This document shows positions 45,701 through 56,600 of a DNA stretch of 64,000 nucleotides, one piece after another. The first letter of the stretch is position 1. Every line of letters starts with the position of its first letter. The DNA is from Trebouxia sp. TZW2008. Its lineage: Eukaryota; Chlorophyta; Trebouxiophyceae; Trebouxiales; Trebouxiaceae. Below the pieces are notes generated by a model that did no database searches, was not told the origin of the DNA, and was given only the letters and a program-made list of their open reading frames with translations. Position numbers and translations under genes: made by a program. Location of the stretch: assembly GCA_002118135.1 (NCBI GenBank), contig BDIU01000161.1, positions 124,001 to 188,000 on the forward strand, written 5' to 3'.

Positions 45701-47489
45701 CTCACCCACCTGGTGGGAGAGCTCGCACAGGAAGAGTTGAAGCTGTGTGTGGAGTACATTCGAGACTGGAACACCAACAGCAGGCACTGCAATGTAGCGC
45801 AAGTCATGCTGCAGGCTGTGCTTATCAGGCACCCACCACAGGTACCACAGCCAACGGCTGGGCATACACAGTGCGCACTCAATTGTCCTCAGAAGCACCG
45901 GAGACACAGTGCTCTGGTGCTCCAGGCACCATCAATGCATGTCAAAGCATCTTATCATTGTTGCATCTGTGAGCATGGGTCCAAATGGCAAAGCATGCAT
46001 TGGGAAAGTTGGGTGCTCTCTGTCATCATGCAGGCTGGTGCCCTGCTCCACTCGTCTTGACTCTGCTGCTGCTGCACCAGACACAGCATGACAGTTGATC
46101 AGGGCATTAGCCTGCATGAATTGTCTTATAATGTTAGAGCTTCCACTTTCACCCACTTTCTGTTTGACCCACGCTCACAGGCGCTGTGATGCCTAATGCT
46201 TTGAGGTTGCAACATGAGGTCCCAGGAGTACGCAATCAGCTGACCTTGTCAGCAGTGCCTCATGCATTCTGCTTATGCTTTTTTTGCCCACAGCATTAGG
46301 CATGTATGGAAGTGTAAGCATTTTCAGATCTTTCTGCTGCAATGGCTGTGCTGGCAAGACTCTCTGCTGCCTGCATTGTTGCTCAACCTTCAGAGGAGCC
46401 CATGCAAGCTATTGTTACCTTTGGTGCATTGTTTTTTCTTGCCTGCTGATGAGATTGAAAGGGACGTTGCACATATGTATACGACTTACTGCTGCTGTCG
46501 GCATGTGCTCTGAGGTTGGTCTCTTGGGCCTGACAATGCACATTTGCCAGTACGTCTGCTGTTTCTTCTGTGATGTTGATCAATGCCTGCTCCACTGCTA
46601 TTGGCATGCTTACAAGACATCTGAAGGGCTTGTTCAGCAAGCACAGGAATGCAGGCAGTTGCAGGCAATTTTCGTTTTGTGAGCATATCAAGACTTCCGT
46701 TGAAATGTCAGGAGACATCAACCCTATGCGCAGAACTTGATGGCATCTTGCATTGCAACGCAGTTGCACAGGTTTACGTCAGCATTATGCATGTTGTGAG
46801 CAGGGATGTTGCTGCAGGTGCTGTTGCAAGTGCCAGGCATGCAGGACTTGGTGGAAGTACTGGCCTCTTACACTGTAGCAATACATGAGCGCGCTGAGGC
46901 CTCAGAATCTCAATACACGACGTTGCTGCAGGTGCTGTTGCAAGTACCAGGCATGCAAGACTTGGTGGAAGCTCTGGCCTCTTACACCCAGCGCCACTTT
47001 GCGCGCATTGACCGCCTGGTGCGAAGCAGCTTCCTGCTGGACTACACCTTGGCCAGCATGAATGTGCTGATGCCAGAGGCCGACAATGATGCTCTTGCAG
47101 CAGATGTACTCGACCAGCTTGAGCCAGCAGACACAGATGTTGATGACAGCACTGGCACTGGAGTTGATACACAAGCTTTCATGCAGCCTGCTGTTGGTAT
47201 CCCAGCTGATGCTGATGTACAAGCAATGACATCACAGCAGCAACAAGCTGGTGCAGAAGTTGCTACTGACAGTGTTGTGCAAGAGCCTACAAGTCAGTTG
47301 CAAGAAGCTGCAGACCAGGAGATGCAAGATGATAGTCAGCAGGAGATGAAAGCAGAAGTGCAGACAAGGCGAGCAGCTTCTGGCAAGAGGAGAAAGTCAG
47401 CACCTCAACCTGCAGCAAGCAGTCCTGCTGCAGTACCAGCAAAACCTAACACAGCTGCTAAGCCCAAGCGTAAGAAGGCCAGGCAGTGA
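36706..47489 (+). CDS. UTP13: U3 snoRNP WD40 protein UTP13/TBL3
   Basis: Sixteen exons: 36706-36834, 36919-36963, 37059-37181, 37715-37848, 38153-38270, 38874-39018, 39560-39828, 40268-40442, 41945-42140, 42707-42920, 43373-43481, 43962-44071, 44690-44779, 45106-45273, 45587-45841, 46932-47489. The sum is 2838 nt (945 aa), with all phases correct. The protein is a double WD40 propeller: GHFSAVSSLSLAPDG, SGGRDKVVHVWDL, GHTDTVLALD, AHDKDINAVAVAPND, TASQDRTAK, GHKRGVWAAQFSP, FEGHTASVLRVSF and SSGADGLVKLW. The UTP13 C-terminal helical domain follows (RDWNTNSRHCNVAQVMLQAV, QRHFARIDRLVRSSFLLDY), then a Gln-rich acidic tail and a basic end (KPKRKKARQ) that should act as a nuclear signal. UTP13 belongs to the UTP-B module of the small-subunit processome, which processes 18S pre-rRNA. 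A TGTAA lies 16 nt past the stop. Several introns hold exon copies. Confidence 0.95.
37330..37530 (+). repeat. Intronic minisatellite, unit about 54 bp, four copies
   Basis: Imperfect units begin near 37335, 37389, 37443 and 37497. Each has the core acagctnntgacacagctt followed by a stretch ending in ttgcaa. It lies in the UTP13 intron 37182-37714 and does not match a neighbouring exon. Confidence 0.75.
38585..38805 (+). repeat. Tandem duplication of about 105-110 bp in a UTP13 intron
   Basis: Two imperfect copies, each starting ggtcagatttgctt, at about 38590 and 38697, and each ending near gtggaacgtag. They lie in the intron before the exon at 38874. Confidence 0.75.
39060..39195 (+). repeat. 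Partial copy of the UTP13 exon ending at 39018, with donor
   Basis: The exon end (VHVWDLRKNTKLV to YEAVEG) and its gtgagcca donor recur 120 bp downstream as VHVWNLCKKTKLV to YAAVEG. The following intron sequence is repeated too. The copy lacks the exon 5' part and has no acceptor. Confidence 0.85.
40520..40970 (+). repeat. Three partial copies of the UTP13 exon ending at 40442
   Basis: The last 70 bp or so of the exon (SEVVRVFSLADMSCTASLAG plus donor region) recur at about 40545-40612, 40722-40792 and 40890-40957, each with about 100 bp of following intron (a run like ttgcaaacacaacttgcat). The donor GT is changed to GC in copies two and four (gcagcctcc), and copies three and four carry frame-breaking changes. 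Confidence 0.88.
41555..41900 (+). repeat. Two upstream copies of the UTP13 exon 41945-42140
   Basis: Copies beginning at about 41561 and 41804 repeat GHTDTVLALD and the following ASQ-AGSLQAV block with a GCAG acceptor. The first has one extra G after the acceptor, so it does not fit the incoming phase. The second fits the phase but breaks down after the codons for V-A-S-A-S-S. Only the third, at 41945, continues to a usable donor at 42140. Confidence 0.88.
44420..44700 (+). repeat. Tandem duplication of about 155 bp at the acceptor of UTP13 exon 44690-44779
   Basis: The segment from about 44440 to 44560 is repeated at about 44597-44700, sharing ccagaatgtgtggctggt and surrounding sequence. 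The second copy supplies the working gtgcag acceptor and the first residues of the exon (LVSSG). In the first copy the acceptor is ruined (cgcaattagtg). Confidence 0.8.
46800..46895 (+). repeat. Partial copy of the last UTP13 exon with acceptor
   Basis: The start of the last exon (46932: VLLQVPGMQDLVEALASYT) is preceded 113 bp upstream by a copy with a TGCAG acceptor coding VLLQVPGMQDLVEVLASYT. The copy then loses homology. It is in frame with the true exon across the interval, so read-through would lengthen the protein rather than break it. Confidence 0.85.
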
Positions 47490-48629
47490 ATGCACTGTCA
47501 AGCTTGTAAAATGCAGAACAATTTGAAACGAACCTTGATGAACGAATGTTTCTTGTTGCTGTTGTCCGTCTGCACATGTGGGGAAGCCGTGAGTGCAGTT
47601 GGATATGATTCTGCATTTGATTTATTTACATTGCAGTCCTTAGAGCCAGACTCAGTATTATACATTGCTTGCGCAGAGTGTGCGACACATCTAGCCTGCC
47701 TAATCTGATGCCAATGTATACTTCAGCTGCAGGGTATCTCAACCGTGACGGTTGTCTAGATGCTTCTGCTGTGAACCATCGAGACATAACTGCAGCCCTT
47801 TGTCTCAGGCTTTGCAGCATCATTTAAACAATAACGTCCATGCACATTGCTAGCTGCTGTCTTGTCAGTGCAGTGCTCTCTGCCTAATGTGAGCTTGAAC
47901 GAACGAATCAGATCAAGCCCTAGCAATGGTCAACAATTATCAACATGGGCATTCGTCGAAGCCTCTCAAGAGTCGTTTTTCGTCGTGACACAATGGCTGA
48001 GTTGCAGTATTTTGGCAGTGATGCAAAATTGCGCAGCATCGGCTCTTATTGCAATTCAATTGACGGTGCTGATGCTGGCTTGATGAGGGTGCCAACTGTC
48101 ATGCATGTGCACTTGCACAGCCTCAATGATTGCGTACTGTGCTGCAACGACTCGACATCACTGTCCTGAGCAAGCTGTCAATCTGCAGAACAAGAACACG
48201 TGGCAGTAAAGCACTTTTTCCACAGCAACTGAATACAGATTACATCTTTCTTACCGCAGTCATTACCTGACTTGCAGCATCTGTTCAAGACTTACTCAAA
48301 CTTACTCAAGCTTCTGCATAGTCATCAATGGCCATGCTGAACCAGCTGCACTGCCTCCCACACTGCTCCAAGAAGCAGCAGGGCAGCAGCTTTGCTATAC
48401 TTACCCAAAACAGTGCAACGAGCTCAACAGCATTCACAGCGTACAACATGCAGGACACAGTCAGCTGCCACTGGATATGCTGCCATTGGAATATGCGTGG
48501 TGCCATGTTGTCATAAGCATCGTCTGCCATGCAGGTGTCATCAAAAGCCTCTGGCTGCTGAGTGTGAAGGCACATCTGGGAGTGAAGCTGGGCCCTTGCT
48601 GCCCATATACTTGCCAAGGAGTTCTGATG
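47490..48629. other. 1.1-kb convergent intergenic region, no gene seen
   Basis: This lies between the UTP13 stop (+) and the U1-70K stop (-). A TGTAA at 47505-47509 is a good polyadenylation signal for UTP13. The 74-codon open frame at 47945-48169 has no recognised relative. Confidence 0.5.
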
Positions 48630-51586
48630 TCAAACCATATCGCGCTCCCGCCTGCGGCCGCTTCCTGCCCTTTCTTCATCTTCTCTATACCTTTTGCTGG
48701 ACCTGAGACGGGGTCCAGATGCTTTACCTTGACTTGACACAAGCATGCAAAGCCTAACTTTTGATAATCTTACCAGGCATCGGCAGTCTTGTGGGCGTGG
48801 CTGCATTATGCAGCTCCTGGCGAATATCATTGCAGCTTGACGTCATCTGTTGCAGTCAAGCGGAATGCACGTGTCACAGATATCACATTGCAGCTATTCA
48901 GGTGGCATGCCGACATTGCTTACATAATTAAAGGCGATTGTGCCACGTGGGTGTCAAGCATGGTGCTGGGCAGACAATGCATGCACACATTCAAAGCAGA
49001 CTTACCACATGGGCCTCAATGATGATGTTGGGCACATTTTGCAAGGCATGTCTGTGTTACCTGGGATCATCTCTATGACCTGGAGTGTCTCGTTCACGCT
49101 TCCTGTCGCCTGGCCTATCCCGCTCTCTATCTCTTTCCCTCTCACGCTCACGAGGTCTGTCCCTGTCAAACAAAAGATAATCGTCAGTGGCGCTACCAGC
49201 TGCAAGATAGCCTAGGACTGCAGCTTGTTAAGGTGACATCAGTGCACAGACGTGAAGCGCAGAGCGCAGACACAAAGTTGTTACATGAACATTTAGTGCT
49301 AAGTCCAGCAGAATACGTGTGCAGAAACAAGTTGTAATTGATATGCTGAATGCTGTTGTGATTGTTGTGATTGTGGAGAAGAGAGTGACCTTGGTGCTGC
49401 ATCCCTTTCCCTGTAGCCTTCTCTGTGACCGTTTGCTGGCCTGTCCCTCTCCCTGTCTCTGGAGCGGGGAGGAGGCTCCTCTCGGCGTGCTGGTGGTGCA
49501 TCCCGCTCTGCCTCACGACCTGCAACTGCTGCCCTGTGCATGCAGCATGTGGGCTGTTCAGCGTTGCTGTCACTGTCTGCCAAGTTGGAGGTCATCTCCA
49601 GAAACAAATGAATGCTTGAGACTGAGCATTAGACGTGGGTGCATTTTCGATGCTTGACATGTCCAGTCAAGTCAAAGGATCTGCCTAGCCATTAAGAGGT
49701 GACAGCATACGTCGTGCAGCATGTTGGTCAGTTGGTGCAATACAGAAAGGCAACGTGATCACGGGCAGTTTTGTCTGTCAAACTGCAAGAAGTGCCATCA
49801 GGCAACCACACAGAGGGCAGAGCTGCTGACCCAGGTTTTAGGGCTGACCTGTCAGCAAAGGCGCCAGGTGCTGGTGTGGGCGGCAGGCCTGCCTTCATGC
49901 GTTTGTTGGGATCCTTGGGCTCTCTGGGCTCCCGACCCTCACCCCCCTTGCCACCCCCTAGCCTTCTGGGCCTCCTGTAGCAATGCAAAAAGTGCCTGAG
50001 AATGCTGCAAGATGCCAATAGCCTAAAGTTCAGCGATGACAGAACATTCAAACACCATTTCAGCAATGTGTGACTGCATGCTGCAAGATCGTAGAATTGT
50101 TTCTGAGGCTTTGGGAAGGCGGGGAAAGGGGGAGGGGCAGTTTATAAACATGCCAGGACCCATCTGCATTCTGGAAAAGCACCCAATCCGGCCGAACAAA
50201 GCATGCTTCATGCACTCAAAGAGTGGTGACAAGCCAATGTGTGCGTTATCAACAGATGGAAGGGTGGAGCACATACCAATTAGGAACAGTCCTGCCACGC
50301 TCCACATCCACAACAACCCTCTTCCCCTCCACTTTTTTGCCATCAGCTTTCTTGTACGCCTCTTTCATATCATTCTTGTGCTCGTACTCGACAAATGCAT
50401 AGCCTCGCGGTTTGCCTGCATGAAGTGCTCATGCCTTGCACTCAAACTTGTATATTTTGTTGTGCGGATGCTTGTCAACTGCATGACATTGCGATTTGAG
50501 AACATGAGATGCTCATCCCTTACACCCTTTTGTATTGTGCTGGTATACAACACATGCATATCCTCGCAGTTTATATACATGCTCATGCCTTACAATGAGA
50601 AGCAGTTCAGGCAGTGGCACTCATGTCCCAACTCTGCGACTTATGAAATCAAGACATGTTTACCCTGCTCACCTGTTGCATCTTGAACCAAACGTATCCT
50701 TTTAATAGGGCCATACTCCTCAAACTCTCGCTTCAGCTTCTTTTCAGTGGTTTCAAAGCTGATACGTGAGACAAAGAGAGTCTTGAAAGCATCTCCCTGC
50801 GCATAGCTTTGCGTTCAATGTTGCAGTACTGCAACTTAACGTACTGCGCAAACTGAAGTTTGAATGTTCTGCAGTACCTGAGCATGAGGATCGTCTTTAG
50901 GATCCCATTCTGACACTCCTTTTTGGATGTTGTCTTCAGCCTGCGACGTGCATAGGCATGTAAGCACCAAAGGGGGCATGCACAGAGCCTTACAACACAA
51001 GTGCATCTGCTGCTCACCTCTAGCTTCTGTTCCTCATCTATTCTGGTCTTCCTGCAGTCAAACAGTGACCCACTCAATAAAGTCTGTCAATGAAGACCCA
51101 TGAAGACCAGCAACGTGTTTCCAGCAAATGATCACAGCATGGCAATTCTGTTTGAGGGGCTCACTTTTCAGCTTTTGACTCTTGGTTCACTTGTGCTTGG
51201 GTTGCCAGCTCTGGATTGCGAAATCTGCGTTCTCCGTCCACATGACCTTCCAGCTCTGGCTCATACTCAGGATCATCAGGCTCAGGGAACAGATGCACAT
51301 ACTGACCAACACCATTGTAAGGGAATTTTGGTTTCCTGTGTTTGATACTCGTGAGAGAGTCAAGCGGTGGTCTTGCTGCAAACAGCTCTAGCAGCTTCTT
51401 TGGCAAGCCAGTCTTGTGACCGGAGATTCCCTCTTTAAGTCTCCTTTCTTGCTCAAGCTTGGCCACGAGCCCCGGGTTCCTGTCACACACGAACCAAATG
51501 CAGCGAGTGCATACTACACGCAAGATGAGTGAACAACTTGCAAAGATAAGTCCTTACGGTTTGCTGCCGCCTGAAGCTCGCTGCAT
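48630..51586 (-). CDS. SNRNP70: U1 small nuclear ribonucleoprotein 70 kDa (U1-70K)
   Basis: Ten exons: 51586-51558, 51479-51165, 51051-51018, 50940-50878, 50796-50673, 50415-50277, 49974-49849, 49533-49390, 49162-49061, 48702-48630; sum 1149 nt, 382 aa. The N-terminal U1-70K motif ([36 protein letters not shown]) is followed by a helix and [19 protein letters not shown]. The RRM follows, with RNP2 KTLFVSRI and RNP1 RGYAFVEY. Then come [15 protein letters not shown] and an Arg/Glu/Asp-rich tail ([18 protein letters not shown]) ending RRRERDMV. It binds stem-loop I of U1 snRNA and helps define 5' splice sites. The start is the short exon M-Q-R-A-S-G-G-S-K, which joins in phase. The intron at 50416-50672 carries decayed copies of the start of the RNP1 exon. 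Confidence 0.95.
50416..50610 (-). repeat. Decayed copies of the U1-70K RNP1 exon start
   Basis: The working exon is 50415-50277. Its acceptor end and adjoining intron (pattern tgcat-gcctcgcggttt-gcctgcatgaagtgctcatgcc, read on +) recur with many changes at about 50485-50525 and 50555-50600. Stops are present in all frames of the copies. Confidence 0.7.
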
Positions 51587-51934
51587 GGTGTGACTCGCTT
51601 CGACGCCGAGGGCTCACAGCAGAAGCAAGATGAGCCTCAGATATGTTGCTGCATACCTTGCACGCTGAATGCTGTGTCACTGCGTTGAGCTGATCAGGAA
51701 CGAGCTCTGCAGTTGCGCTGCAATGGACAACTTGGCCAAAGGTTGCCAGGGACAAAATTGTCCCCAAGTTGCAAGCAAGCAAATTGGACTCTGCCTCAAA
51801 GAGACTTGGTGTCGAGGCTGCAAGCGCGTCACTTAGTTGCTGTTTGGGTGTTTTGATGATTGCCATGCGCTTGTAGCCTGCTGGGAAAAGACGTGCAGAC
51901 TTAGCCGCCGTGGGCGTGGTTGCTCGTGCAGCTG
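51587..51934. promoter_or_regulatory. Divergent promoter region between U1-70K and mitochondrial L21
   Basis: 348 bp between start codons. A bidirectional promoter is likely. No TATA box is obvious in either direction. Confidence 0.5.
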
Positions 51935-52784
51935 ATGAGCACCAAATCCTTATCAAGCTTGCAACAAGTGCTGTGCCGTGCCACACCCAGTCAGCTGATC
52001 AAGTGCTACTGCCCGTCGCTCATTCACACTGCGTTTGTTTCCCAGCCAACAAGCTCGTGGCAGCACCCCCTTGAAAGCAGGTCCTTTGTAGCATCTACTT
52101 GCTGCTGGCAGGCAAATTCGGCTTCAGCTTTGGCTTCTGCGACCTCAGCCCGGCCGAAAGAAGCGTTGCCTTCAACACAGACAGACCAGCAGCAGCCAGC
52201 AGAGCAGTACAGCTATACAGGGAGAATTGCTGAGCCATATGTGGTGAAGCCCAAACCTGTCTTTGCAGTAGTGGAGATAGGACCAACCCAGTTCAAAGTG
52301 ACTCCTGACGATCTAGTGTATTCCGAGAAGCTGAAGAATTTGGATGTTGGCGATAAGCTGTCCCTGAACAGAGTACTGTTGCTGGGCAACACAGCCACAA
52401 CAATCATAGGGCGACCTGTGGTGCCAGGGGCAAGTGTAACAGCTATAGTGGAGGTGAGTCCTGGCCTCAAGCATCAAACACTGCATGCATTCAGTTGATC
52501 AGCTGCTGAGTTTCTGTGCTGGCCTGCCTTTGACTGGGCCTTGAAGTTCATATGTGCCTCATCATTGCAGGAGCAATTCCTCAATGGAAAGGTTCTGATC
52601 TTCAAAAAGAGGAGACGAAAAAACTCAAGGCGCCTTAATGGTCATAGACAGGTACCACAGTACTACAACAGCTGTCGCGTGCTTGCATGCTGCCATGCCT
52701 GTTGTCCTCATGTGATCTGTCAACATGCAGGAGTTGACAGGCTTGCGAATCACTGAGGTGCATGGAGTAGAAGCTGCATCTTAG
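51935..52784 (+). CDS. MRPL21: Mitochondrial ribosomal protein bL21m
   Basis: Three exons, 51935-52453, 52571-52651 and 52731-52784, give 217 aa in phase. About 110 N-terminal residues, Ser/Ala/Gln-rich with basic residues, should be a mitochondrial presequence. The L21 core is VFAVVEIGPTQFKVTPDD, then VGDKLSLNRVLLLG, TIIGRPVVPGASVTA, EEQFLNGKVLIFKKRRRKN and NGHRQELTGLRITEV. This is closest to the plant mitochondrial L21 (NFD1 type) rather than plastid L21. It binds 23S-like rRNA in the large mitoribosomal subunit. The first ATG downstream of the divergent promoter is used; it lies in the open frame and gives a normal presequence length. Confidence 0.94.
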
Positions 52785-53695
52785 CTTTTGTCATGCCAAG
52801 GATAACATAGCAGGTCAATACAGTGCGACATAGCTTGCCAACCAGCGAAAAGGCAATTTGGGCTAGGCGCAATCACAGCTATTGACATGGACATCGTAAC
52901 CTATCAAGGTTTATCTGCGGGCTATGAACTATGACAGCCCGTGTACTATGGTGTAGCTTGTTCATGCTCAAGAAATGTGCTGCAGTCTCCCAATCTGCAG
53001 GCATGCACAGCTTTTGTGCTTGTCAACATTGATTTGTCACACCATCTCATGCTATGCCATCAACACCAGTTACTCTTCAATAGATTAACAACATTCATTG
53101 GACCCTCATCTCACGGCTGTGCTGGACAGTGCCCTTCATGGTGCTTGCAGAGCTGGCCTGATTGCAAGCTAATTGAACAAAAGATCAGCACACATTGGCT
53201 TTCAGCATAGGGCTAAAGTAGCAGAAAACTGCAGTTCTTGATCATCAGACTCAATCGTTGCTCTGCAATACATTGCCTAAGCTGTGTCACCACAAGGCCT
53301 AGGCACTTGCATGCACTGTTGAACATTGGCAATTCTGGTGTTTGGTTAAGACATCACACTCAGCGCACTAAATGACCCTCTCACACACAACTCGTTATTA
53401 CAGTCATACCTGGCGGGTGCACTTTCAGATAATGCACTCAGCTCACTCATTGACAATGACAGCAACATGGCCCATGATGATGCTCAAGCCTTGGGGGACA
53501 GCTGCAGCACCTGAAATTCCATTGAAACTGAGCACTGCCTCGATCTTTCTCAACGAACAGAATCTGAAGGCAACCTAGAATTCATTTGCTGAGCTGGAGC
53601 ACCTCTCTCACTATGGCTATATAGTATATGCGGCTTGTAAAGCTGAGGGAAATGTACAGGATCTTGGGCGACTGCAATGGCCAATTGAGCAGCTA
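52785..53695. other. 0.9-kb convergent intergenic region, nothing recognised
   Basis: This holds the 3' ends of the L21 gene and the RUS-family gene. Open frames are short and unrelated to known proteins. No repeats stand out. Confidence 0.5.
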
Positions 53696-56600
53696 TCAGG
53701 CATGCTGGGGTACAATCAGGCGTGCCTCTTTGGGGTTGAGCATAGTATTCTGCAGCTGCCAGCCTGTGCGTTCAGCCTGCTCAAGAAATTCACCATAAAG
53801 CTGAAGTCCTCTGCTTGCTGTCATATTGAGCAACACCCCGTTATCAAGATCTTGCAGGCTTTTCCATGTAATAATTGATGAATCTGCATCAGCTGATATG
53901 GGCTGAGACCTGGGCACAATCTCACTGGCTAGCAAGTTGCCTTTCTGCAACCCTTGATCAACAGCATCAACCATGTGAAGCAGCACATGTGCATGGAATG
54001 CCCCACATAGTGCGTCTAAGCCAGAGGCACCGTTTTTCAGCATGACATAGGCCTGCTTTGTCTCTGGGCGGTATGTCAGGGCAAAGGGGCAATCGCTGAA
54101 GAGGTGCAGGGCGTCTGCATACTCTGCTGGGCCTTGGCAGGCATCCTCCACGCGCGCCCCAAGCACCACCCGACCCTGCACTTTGCAACAGCATATCTCC
54201 CATTTCCGCAGCAATGATTGTAAAGCTGTTACTTTGCCTTGTAAGGACACCCAATATTAGTCTTTCCTGTTGAAAGGATAATGCAAGTGAAAACCAAAAA
54301 CCACATTCTGACTGCAGCAGCCTTGAAGTAAGGACAATCCAATATACAATCAATTTGCTGAATCACAGTCGTTATAAAGAGTTGTAATGTAGAACAGGAA
54401 GCTTCCGTGCATGAATGGGTGTTTCACCAACAGCAGAGGAAGCTGGTGGGGCAAGGGTTTGCAGAAAGGGTCTTGCCTGACCATAGGGCCCCCAGGGCAG
54501 CAGGGGCTCTTTGTCATTGGCTAGGGCTGGATCAGGCACAACACCAGTCTGTAGGAATGTGCGAGCCGAAAAAGCCAGGCGGGCTCTGTTAAGGTACGGC
54601 AGCTGGATGGCAGCCACCTCCTGGCGGGAAGCCACCAGGTAGCCAGCTGACAGCAGGCAGAAGGTGGGCAGCATGCCAAGCTTGCTACGTGACAGCAGGA
54701 TGCCTGCTACAGTACCGCCAATATCTGCAAGGTTGGCTACACTCTCTCCCTTTGCTGTTACATCTGCAAGGAGTGGAAAAATCAGCATGCTTCCCAACAC
54801 TTGCTGACAGGAACAGACACTCTGCTTCATTTGAGCAAGGTCTGGCTTTTGGCGTTGAGAGGCAAGCCCTGTCCAAGGTGAAACAGCAGGATGCACGCCA
54901 CCAAGCTGCCAATGTATGCGAGCTTGGCTGCGCTCTCTCCCTTATGCTGTCACATCTGCAGGCAGTCATAGACTCAGCGTACCTCAGAGCACCTGCTGAT
55001 GCAAACAGAGACGGAGCGGGAGGAAGAAGTGTCATGCTCTGTCTTGTGCGTCGTACAAGCACCTTTTGATTGTAAGACTGCATTTGTTCTCAAGAAGACT
55101 ACTGTCACTGGGAAGCACAACTGCAGTCTGAATGCAGCGCTGTTTCCCAATGGTATTTCTTTTCATCGAAAATGTTCTGATGTGAACAGTCTCTTTATCA
55201 AGAGTAGTCTGTACACCCACAAGCTCAACATGGTAAGCAGCGTTCAACAGTAAAGCAGCCGTGGAAGCAATGTGCTGCAGGAAGCAGTATTGACACCCAA
55301 GTGGCACGCCAAGCACAGCATCAGTTGCACAGCTTGCGAGGCAGGCAGGTTGGATTTACCTGCAAGATTGTTCTGGAGTGCAAATGTCCTGTAGATAGGA
55401 GCGCGGGTGCTTGAAGCCGCAACAGCTGCTAAGTTCTTGGCCAGGTTGGCGGTACAGGCTAGGGGCAGGAAGGCCTGAGGCATGCTGATGGTGGATAGCT
55501 CCTGGACATAACAGAATTATGTATTGAAACAGCAGAACAAGCGCAAGACAGAAGGGTTCTAAAACTATTCCAAAACCAAGTTTGAAACCCAAAATTCTAC
55601 ACAGCCATGCCATGTGCCTTCAGCAGGATGCCACATCAATTTGGCAAATGGCACACCAGATGGGCAGATGGCAGATAGGCCAAAGCAAGGTTCTGCCTGA
55701 TGCCCTCCATAATGCTATGCAACAAGCATGGTGTGTAGCACAAATTGCCAATTGCAGAAGGCAATGGCTGCAGCTGGAGCACATGACAGCCACAAAGCAT
55801 TGAGATGGCGTTTCCCGTGTCAGGGCGCACAAACAGTAAGATTGCAGGCATATGCTGCGCTACAAAAACAGGGATGTAGCGGCTGCATGCTGCAATGCAG
55901 AGGCAGTGGCAAATGTACCAAGGCCGCAGAAGCTTCCATGATAACTTCAGTTTGAGCGCATCACAACCAGCATGCCTCAAGATGTCATTCTACGTGTTGG
56001 AGCTGACAAAAGGAAGACTGTGGATGCTGATTGCACACCAGCAGCAGGTATGCCAAGAACACAACTTCACTGCAGGAGCATTGGCTGCAGCACAGAAGTA
56101 GAGAGAGAAGTATACCAGGGCAGCGGAAGCTTCCATGAGCACATCCCCAATGAGGCGGAACTGCTTCAGCTCACAGTCCAGGTCTCTGCCCCTGCAGCAC
56201 CACACATTGCTTTTGTTGTTTGCACTTGCATACTGCCTGCAATTACCAAAGCCTGCATGCTGCAAATCCAGCAAATTTGCAGGTGTGCTTTGCAAGCAGC
56301 AACAGGAGGATCAGTACTCAGGGTAGACAAAGTTTGAAGGTATGCACTATTTTGGCTGACACTGGCCACCCAGGAGGATTTGGTTCAAGTTGTACAAGCT
56401 ACTATAGTATAGCATGATTTTACATGCGCTTTCTGCCGACATGACATGCGTCAAATTGCTAAAGTTGATGTAAGCACTCAACTGGGGCACTACCATGCTG
56501 CAACACTTGCAATGTTTTTGCACTTTAGACGCTCAGCAAGGCTATAGTGGCATATAACAAGAGTACACGCACCATCTGGCAAACAGAAAGCGACCCAAGC

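Noticed and set aside
47945..48169. 74-codon open frame on +, MGIRRSLSRV start
   Set aside because: A plausible-looking basic start but no relatives recognised and no evidence beyond openness.
51483..51986. 167-codon open frame on -
   Set aside because: It crosses the U1-70K/L21 promoter region antisense to the L21 start; the short exon 51586-51558 is the real U1-70K start.
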